Shown here: in pieces, positions 58,952-64,000 of the stretch
Layout: every line of letters starts with the position of its first letter
How positions within the stretch are numbered: the stretch's first letter is position 1
Source: Candidatus Sumerlaeia bacterium
GTDB taxonomy: Bacteria > Sumerlaeota > Sumerlaeia > SLMS01 > JAHLLQ01
DNA: 64,000 bases
Direction of reading: 5' to 3'
Assembly: GCA_019634695.1 (NCBI GenBank)
Contig: JAHCAW010000009.1
Span: 1-64,000, forward strand
The notes under the pieces: generated by a model
Database searches by the model: none
What the model was told of the DNA's origin: nothing
What the model saw: only the letters and a program-made list of their open reading frames with translations
Made by a program: the position numbers and the translations under genes

Positions 58952-59002
58952 TGACGGGGTCGAGTCGCACGGGCTCTCTCCGGCGTCACATGCACTCACC
59001 CG

Positions 59003-59029
59003 GGCGTGGCAGGCGATCTCCGCCACGCC
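59003..59029 (+). promoter_or_regulatory. 5'-UTR hairpin abutting the ribosome-binding site
   Basis: GGCGTGGC (59003-59010) pairs with GCCACGCC (59022-59029). The AGGAG ribosome-binding site starts two bases later (59031-59035), 8 nt before the ATG at 59044. The stem could modulate translation. Confidence 0.4.
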
Positions 59030-59043
59030 AAGGAGCGACCTTG

Positions 59044-59667
59044 ATGAGAATCGTTCGACGGTTCATTCTGCCTTCAGTTCTGGCGGCGACGACATTGGCC
59101 GGCGTCGCGTATGCCCAGTGCGGCGCCGACTTTCTGGCCATGGATCGACGGGACTCCACATGCCCGGTGCTTGCGACGGCCGACCTCGCGCCGGCCGAGT
59201 GCCCCGCACCGGCGACGGTTGCCGCCGCGATTCCGTTCGTCTTCGTCGACGTGGAGGGCAATCCGACCGAGCCGACGCGCGAGCAGTTGCTGGCCATCAA
59301 CACGCTGCTGTTGCGGCTCGACGGACCGAAGCTGGCGCTGCGGCCCGCGCGGACCGAGTCCGTCGCGCCCGAGGCAACATCGGCCGCGGCGGGCCTTGTC
59401 GCCGCCGTCGACAAGGAGGGCAATGTCGTCGCCCCGGCTCTTGACGAATGGCCCGTTGCGCCCGCCAAGGCCGACGTCGTCGCCGAGCCCGTACCCGTCG
59501 ATCCTGCCGATCCGTCGAAGGGGATCATGGTCGCCGCGCCGACGAGCGCCACCCGCGCCACGCTCCACGCCGATGGCACCCTGCTCCTCGAGTGCCGGAT
59601 GAACGAGTCGTTGCCCACACGCCCGCTGCTTGCAGCGGCCGATTCCGAGCAGGAGGTCGCCCCGTGA
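59044..59667 (+). CDS. Exported protein of unknown function
   Basis: The 207-residue protein has a signal peptide (FILPSVLAATTLAGVAYA). The mature region carries two early cysteines and is rich in Ala, Pro and Val, with a FVFVDVEGNPTEP segment and regular turns; no domain is recognised. The C-terminus AAADSEQEVAP lacks the W[ST]LY ending found in the two proteins that follow. The AGGAG ribosome-binding site abuts a stable hairpin. The stop overlaps the start of the metalloprotease-like gene, so the pair is coupled. Confidence 0.78.
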   Translation: MRIVRRFILPSVLAATTLAGVAYAQCGADFLAMDRRDSTCPVLATADLAPAECPAPATVAAAIPFVFVDVEGNPTEPTREQLLAINTLLLRLDGPKLALRPARTESVAPEATSAAAGLVAAVDKEGNVVAPALDEWPVAPAKADVVAEPVPVDPADPSKGIMVAAPTSATRATLHADGTLLLECRMNESLPTRPLLAAADSEQEVAP

Positions 59668-60599
59668 TCATGCGCCTCGCCTTCGTGACGACAGTCCTTC
59701 TCGGAGTTCTGGCGACCTGCCCGCAGGCAGTCGCCGCCCAGCAGTTCAACTTCATCTATCCGGAAGTTACCGGTTCGACCGGCATCGGCTTCGACGACCC
59801 GACGTTGGGGACCGCGCGGCGCACGGCATGGGAGTTCGCCGTCGCGCAATGGGGTGCCCGCGTCAACAACACGCAGACGATCAACGTCGAGTCCTTCTGG
59901 GACAACCTGGGCACGGGCTCGTCGGTGACACTCGGACGTGCGAGCAGCGTGCTCGTCTTCCGGGACTTCACCGGCGTTCCACAGGCCGGCACCTTCTACG
60001 CCTCCGGCCTGGCCAACGAGTTCTTCGGCAGCGACATCAACACCGACTCGCCGGAGATTCGTGCCGAGTTCAACCACCAGGTCGACACGCTGAATGCGTT
60101 GGGCTCGACGGTGTTCTACTACGGTCTCGACGAGAGTCCTCCCGCCGGCACGATCAGCTTCGTGCGCACGGCGCTGCACGAACTCTGCCACGGCCTCGGC
60201 TTCTCCGCCGGCGTCAACAGCGCTGGCGAGCTGCTCGGCGGTGGATTCCCCACTGCGTTCGATCGCTTCCTTGTCCTCGATGCCACGACGCAAACGCCGC
60301 TGACCACCATGTCGGACGCCGGTCGCTCGAGCGCCATTCGCAGCGACAATCTGTACTGGAGCGGCGCCACGGTGACGGCCGCCAACGGCGGCAATCTGGC
60401 GCGCATGCACGCACCGGCAACGTATGTCTCCGGCTCGAGCGTCTCGCACTTCAAGCTCGGGCACTACAACCCGCCCGAAATGATGGAGCCCTCGCTGTCG
60501 GGCGCATCGTTCGATCCGCGACTCGCCGACGAGCTACTCTTCGATCTTGGATGGAGCATCAACCTGCCATCGAGCGTCCGCTCCTGGACGCTGTACTGA
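59664..60599 (+). CDS. Exported zincin-like metalloprotease
   Basis: The 311-residue protein has a signal peptide (FVTTVLLGVLATCPQAVAA). A zinc motif, HELCHGLGF, starts at His172 (HExxHxxGF). A Met-turn-type region follows much later (PPEMMEPSLSG). This is the layout of metzincin-like proteases acting outside the cell. It ends in RSWTLY. The GTG at 59664 overlaps the upstream stop (GTGA) and has AGGAGG 7 nt ahead; an ATG 6 bp later is the alternative. Substrates are unknown. Confidence 0.88.
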   Translation: MIMRLAFVTTVLLGVLATCPQAVAAQQFNFIYPEVTGSTGIGFDDPTLGTARRTAWEFAVAQWGARVNNTQTINVESFWDNLGTGSSVTLGRASSVLVFRDFTGVPQAGTFYASGLANEFFGSDINTDSPEIRAEFNHQVDTLNALGSTVFYYGLDESPPAGTISFVRTALHELCHGLGFSAGVNSAGELLGGGFPTAFDRFLVLDATTQTPLTTMSDAGRSSAIRSDNLYWSGATVTAANGGNLARMHAPATYVSGSSVSHFKLGHYNPPEMMEPSLSGASFDPRLADELLFDLGWSINLPSSVRSWTLY

Positions 60600-60814
60600 T
60601 CGCCTCGCGAGACGTGCATCGCGGCGAATAGCGTCAACTCTCTTCGTGGCGGACCAAGAACGACTTGGACGTTCGTCGCCTAAGCTTCGCATGCGCGCGG
60701 CAATCCTGCCGCGTGTGCCGGTTTCGATTTGACAGCCACATTCGGCGGGCAAAGCGTTGACGGGACGCGCGTCGGCGCGTTGCAAGCATTCCCATGCACG
60801 CATTGGAGGACATC

Positions 60815-62011
60815 ATGCGCAAAACGATCCTGACGCTGGCGGGCACACTCGCCCTCGGCGCCGCTTCGACCCTGCATGCGCAGGCGGTGAACTTCACGCC
60901 TGTCGCCACGGCTGCCCAGATCACTGCAGTGACCGGGCAATCCCAGTTCTTCCCGTATGGCCTCGACGTGGACAGCTCGGGCCGCATCTACGTGATCGAT
61001 GGTGGACCCGCGGGCGGCAGCGCCGACGACGCGATCCTTCGGATCACGCCGGGCTCGCCGCCGACGATCGAGATCGTCGCCACCGGCGCGCAGATGTTCG
61101 CCGCGCTCGATGCCGCCAACGGCACCAGCACGGCGACCGACTTCAACGCCCGCCAACTTGCGATCGCCGCCGACGGTGACATCATCATCCTCGGCTTCAC
61201 GGCGACGTTCGGAAACGGCGACGCCCTGCTGTCGATCAACCCCACGTCGCTGCCGGGCACGGTCAGCGTCGTCTACACGCCGACCGACGCCAACAACTCC
61301 GCGATCGACGGTGCCGGTGCGCTCACCGTCGTCGGCAACACCGCCTACGTCGGCACGGACCGCAGCAACGGCTCGATCTGCAACCTGTGGGCCATCGACA
61401 CGAACTCGGGCTCGGCGCCGGCCGCTCCGGTCACCGCGCTCGTCACCGAGACCGACCTGATCAACTTCTACGCCGGCCTCAGCCAGACGGTCGCGGCCGC
61501 CGACGTCGCTCTCAACGACGTCACCACGGACGGCACGGACATCATCGCGATCGTCAGCGCAACCACCCCGGCGACCGATGACGTCCTGCGCATCACGACC
61601 GCCGGCGCGATCAGCCGCATCTTCTCCGGCCCGCAGCTCGTCAGTGCCCTGGCCGTGCTCGACGCGAACACGACCGACACCGGCTACAACGCCCTTGCCG
61701 TCGACGGTGAAGGCGTCGTGTGGCTGTCCAACCGCTTCGGCATCGCCGCCAGCGTCTACGACGACAGTATCGTCGTCGTCAGCGGCACCGGCGCCTCGAT
61801 CGACGTCTCGCGCAGCATCACCAAGACCGCGTTGCAGACCCAGCTCGGCACCACGGCCCTTCCATTCGTCAACAACGACGCGATGGCCTACGATGCGGTC
61901 AACAATCGTGTGGTCTTCGGCGAACGCGGCAGCACCGCGGGCGAGCGCGGCATCTTCGCTTCGCCCGCCACGACCCCCACCGCCTCCGTCTTCGAGTGGT
62001 CGCTCTACTGA
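60815..62011 (+). CDS. Exported beta-propeller-like protein
   Basis: The 398-residue protein has a signal peptide (TILTLAGTLALGAASTLHA). The mature part is a series of repeats of the form YGLDVDSSGRIYVID, LAIAADGDIIIL and ALAVDGEGVVWLS. This pattern is typical of NHL/SMP-30-type or PQQ-like beta-propellers, probably six blades. It ends in VFEWSLY, resembling the upstream metalloprotease. GGAGGA lies 4 nt upstream of the ATG at 60815; an ATG 21 bp earlier is less likely. A terminator-like hairpin follows. Confidence 0.84.
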   Translation: MRKTILTLAGTLALGAASTLHAQAVNFTPVATAAQITAVTGQSQFFPYGLDVDSSGRIYVIDGGPAGGSADDAILRITPGSPPTIEIVATGAQMFAALDAANGTSTATDFNARQLAIAADGDIIILGFTATFGNGDALLSINPTSLPGTVSVVYTPTDANNSAIDGAGALTVVGNTAYVGTDRSNGSICNLWAIDTNSGSAPAAPVTALVTETDLINFYAGLSQTVAAADVALNDVTTDGTDIIAIVSATTPATDDVLRITTAGAISRIFSGPQLVSALAVLDANTTDTGYNALAVDGEGVVWLSNRFGIAASVYDDSIVVVSGTGASIDVSRSITKTALQTQLGTTALPFVNNDAMAYDAVNNRVVFGERGSTAGERGIFASPATTPTASVFEWSLY

Positions 62012-62040
62012 TTCCTGGACAGGTCACCCGCAGGCACACG

Positions 62041-62068
62041 CGAACCCCGCCGGCAACGGCGGGGTTCG
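62041..62068. terminator. Bidirectional terminator hairpin
   Basis: A perfect 12-bp stem (CGAACCCCGCCG and CGGCGGGGTTCG) closes a GCAA tetraloop between two convergent genes. No T-run follows on either side, so it is an intrinsic-type hairpin of the GC-rich kind. Confidence 0.75.
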
Positions 62069-62091
62069 TCCATTCCGGCCATCGTATGATT

Positions 62092-63054
62092 TCAGTGCGT
62101 GCGCACGAGCACCCGGTCGGCGATCTGGCGCAGCAGGTTCATCGGCTCGTTGACGAGGCCCACATCGTCGAGGGCGCCGAGGGCGCTCCGGCAATGATCG
62201 CCCGCACGGTCCAGCGAATGGCCGATGCCGCCGTAGCGCGCGACGTAGGAGTGCACGGTGGCGAAGTCGCGGCCGTTCTCGAGCACGCGCACCAGCGTCG
62301 CGCGGTCCTCTTCGGTCGCCACCGCCAGCGTCCGCAGCAGCGGCAGCGTCTGCTTGCCCTCGGCAAGGTCCGAGCCGACGCGCTTGCCCCAGCGATCCGT
62401 CTGCGCCTCGTAGTCGAGCGTGTCGTCGGTGATCTGGAACGCGAGTCCGAAGTCGAGCCCGTACTGGCCGAATCGCAGCACGGTCTGCGCCGGTGCGCCG
62501 CCGACCAGCGCGCCCAGGCTCGCCGCCGCCGAGAACAGCACCGCCGTCTTCTTCGTGATGATCTCCATGTAGTCGGCTTCCGACAGCCACTGGCCGCGGC
62601 GCTCGACTTGCAGGAACTCCCCCTGCGTCATCTGCTGCGTGGCACGACTGAGCATGCGCACCGTCGCGGGCTCGAGCGTCGAGAGCGCCAGGTCGAACGA
62701 GGTCGCGTACAAGTAGTCGGCGAACAGAATCGCGACGTCGTCGCCCCAGCGCGCGTTGACCGTCTGGCGACCGCGCCGCAGTGGCGCCCGGTCGATCACG
62801 TCGTCGTGCAGCAGCGTGGCGACATGGAACAACTCGACGGCGGCCCCGAGCAGAATGTGGTGGTCGCCGGCCGGATCGTAGCCGCAGGCCCGGGCCGCCA
62901 GACAGACCACCGCCGGCCGCAGACGCTTGCCCCGGCCCGCCGCCACATAGTCGGCCACCTCGCCCATCAGGTCGCCCTCGACTCGAAAGGCGTCGGCCAG
63001 CACCTCCTCGAGGCGCTCGAAGTCTTCGGCAATCGCTTCGTACAGAAAATCCAC
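62092..63054 (-). CDS. Trans-polyprenyl diphosphate synthase
   Basis: The 320-residue protein elongates allylic diphosphates with isopentenyl diphosphate, to make quinone side chains or lipid carriers. It has the first Asp-rich motif DDVID (84-88), the second one DDTLD near 213, and GKRLRPA at the N-terminus with the substrate Arg. Residues just upstream of the first motif, which set chain length, are small (LFHVATLLH), suggesting a long-chain product such as octaprenyl diphosphate. I took the GTG at 63054 as the start, since no ATG fits the conserved N-terminus. Confidence 0.93.
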   Translation of the reverse strand: MDFLYEAIAEDFERLEEVLADAFRVEGDLMGEVADYVAAGRGKRLRPAVVCLAARACGYDPAGDHHILLGAAVELFHVATLLHDDVIDRAPLRRGRQTVNARWGDDVAILFADYLYATSFDLALSTLEPATVRMLSRATQQMTQGEFLQVERRGQWLSEADYMEIITKKTAVLFSAAASLGALVGGAPAQTVLRFGQYGLDFGLAFQITDDTLDYEAQTDRWGKRVGSDLAEGKQTLPLLRTLAVATEEDRATLVRVLENGRDFATVHSYVARYGGIGHSLDRAGDHCRSALGALDDVGLVNEPMNLLRQIADRVLVRTH

Positions 63055-63174
63055 GCGAGTCGGTTTCCCTGCGGGGCTCTCGTGCGCCCGTTGTTCTCGC
63101 AACCCTTCGGGTTGCCAACCGGAAAGCGGCCTCCACCGCCCTCGGTCGCACCGCCGACTCCTCCGCCTCACGTG

Positions 63175-63461
63175 CTACCAAGCGACGTGGAAGCCCTCGT
63201 GCTTCCCGCCTGCCGGGCGCCAGTCGGCCTGCACTCCGGTGACGCGGGCAAGGGAAGGTCCACGTCCCAGTGCCTCGAGCAGCCGCTCCAAGTCCTCGGC
63301 CGGGCCCTCGGCCCACACCTCCACGCCCCCGTCTCGCAGGTTCCGGACCCAGCCCGTCAGCCCGAACTGTTCGGCCTCGCGCACGACGAACGCCCGGAAG
63401 CCGACCCCCTGCACCCGTCCCCGCACCACCGCTTGCAGCGCCCGCGATTCCCGCCCGCCCA

Positions 63462-63462
<1 letters not shown>
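63175..63462 (-). CDS. acyP: Acylphosphatase
   Basis: The 95-residue enzyme hydrolyses acyl phosphates. It has the signature GRVQGVGFR (Arg23, phosphate binding) and GWVRNLRDGGVEVWAEG with the catalytic Asn41. It ends normally. The ATG overlaps the stop of the upstream sigma-54 activator gene (TGATG), so the two are co-translated, an unusual pairing. A GTG one codon upstream is the alternative start. Confidence 0.96.

Positions 63463-64000
<538 letters not shown>

Noticed and set aside
60728-60760. TTGACA as a -35 element upstream of the propeller-like gene
   Set aside because: No -10 like hexamer lies 16-18 bp downstream; one hexamer alone is not enough.

Overview
The window is GC-rich, gene-dense bacterial chromosome from a diderm (Gram-negative) organism. 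LptF/G, an MlaF-type ATPase, TonB-ExbB-ExbD and several lipoproteins point to an outer membrane. A trimeric [FeFe] hydrogenase suggests anaerobic or fermentative metabolism. The style of the type II-like pseudopilin, the RDD and zinc-ribbon protein, and the families of large polytopic membrane proteins recall uncultured lineages such as Sumerlaeota, Hydrogenedentota or Planctomycetota. That placement is a guess from memory; nothing in the window proves it. No rRNA or tRNA gene was recognised, and no cas gene lies in the window.

Layout. 1-1.8 kb: the leader end of a CRISPR array (26 spacers, cut by the window edge), read leftwards from a good promoter at 1790-1818, with a ParB site (parS) just upstream. 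2-8 kb: an unknown gene, a composite intergenic repeat, a coupled pdxA-rsmA-wzt-like operon and a convergent mgtE. 7.9-8.6 kb: the one long non-coding gap. It holds two perfect DnaA boxes and many CACA motifs, so it is a likely replication origin; a perfect parS lies at 20.4 kb inside parA. 8.6-13.7 kb: rlmN, folC, a DUF72 gene, small membrane genes and a Crp-family regulator. 13.9-20.3 kb: an ECF sigma, putative anti-sigma and secreted-protein operon, a GT-C glycosyltransferase, and two divergent secreted-protein genes whose start codons overlap. 20.4-24.4 kb: parA-parB, then exbB-exbD-tonB.

24.4-31.0 kb is the most unusual block: four tandem, overlapping or abutting genes on the minus strand for related polytopic membrane proteins of 541-576 residues. 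Their shared motifs do not match any family that I can name with confidence. 31-43 kb holds an rRNA/tRNA methyltransferase, DUF3800, ispG, lptF/G, an ArsC/Spx-like gene, two uncharacterised membrane-protein genes, an M32 carboxypeptidase, and an AmpG-like transporter with a Calx-beta-like insertion. 43-48 kb: mlaF-like, a class IV aminotransferase, a phosphodiester-glycosidase lipoprotein and a glycosyltransferase.

48-53 kb: hydC-hydB-hydA preceded in the same transcription unit by a pseudopilin and a membrane protein that may be hydrogenase-associated. 53-58 kb: a dapA-like lyase, pgsA, a GcvT-fold protein, a large secreted protein and an RDD protein. 59-62 kb: three exported proteins, two of which share a C-terminal W[ST]LY ending. 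62-64 kb: polyprenyl synthase, acylphosphatase and the 3' part of a sigma-54 activator gene.

The main themes are chromosome origin and segregation (oriC, parS, ParAB), envelope maintenance and glycan chemistry, hydrogen metabolism, and a secreted-protein repertoire. Gene functions come from reading motifs; no database search was run.
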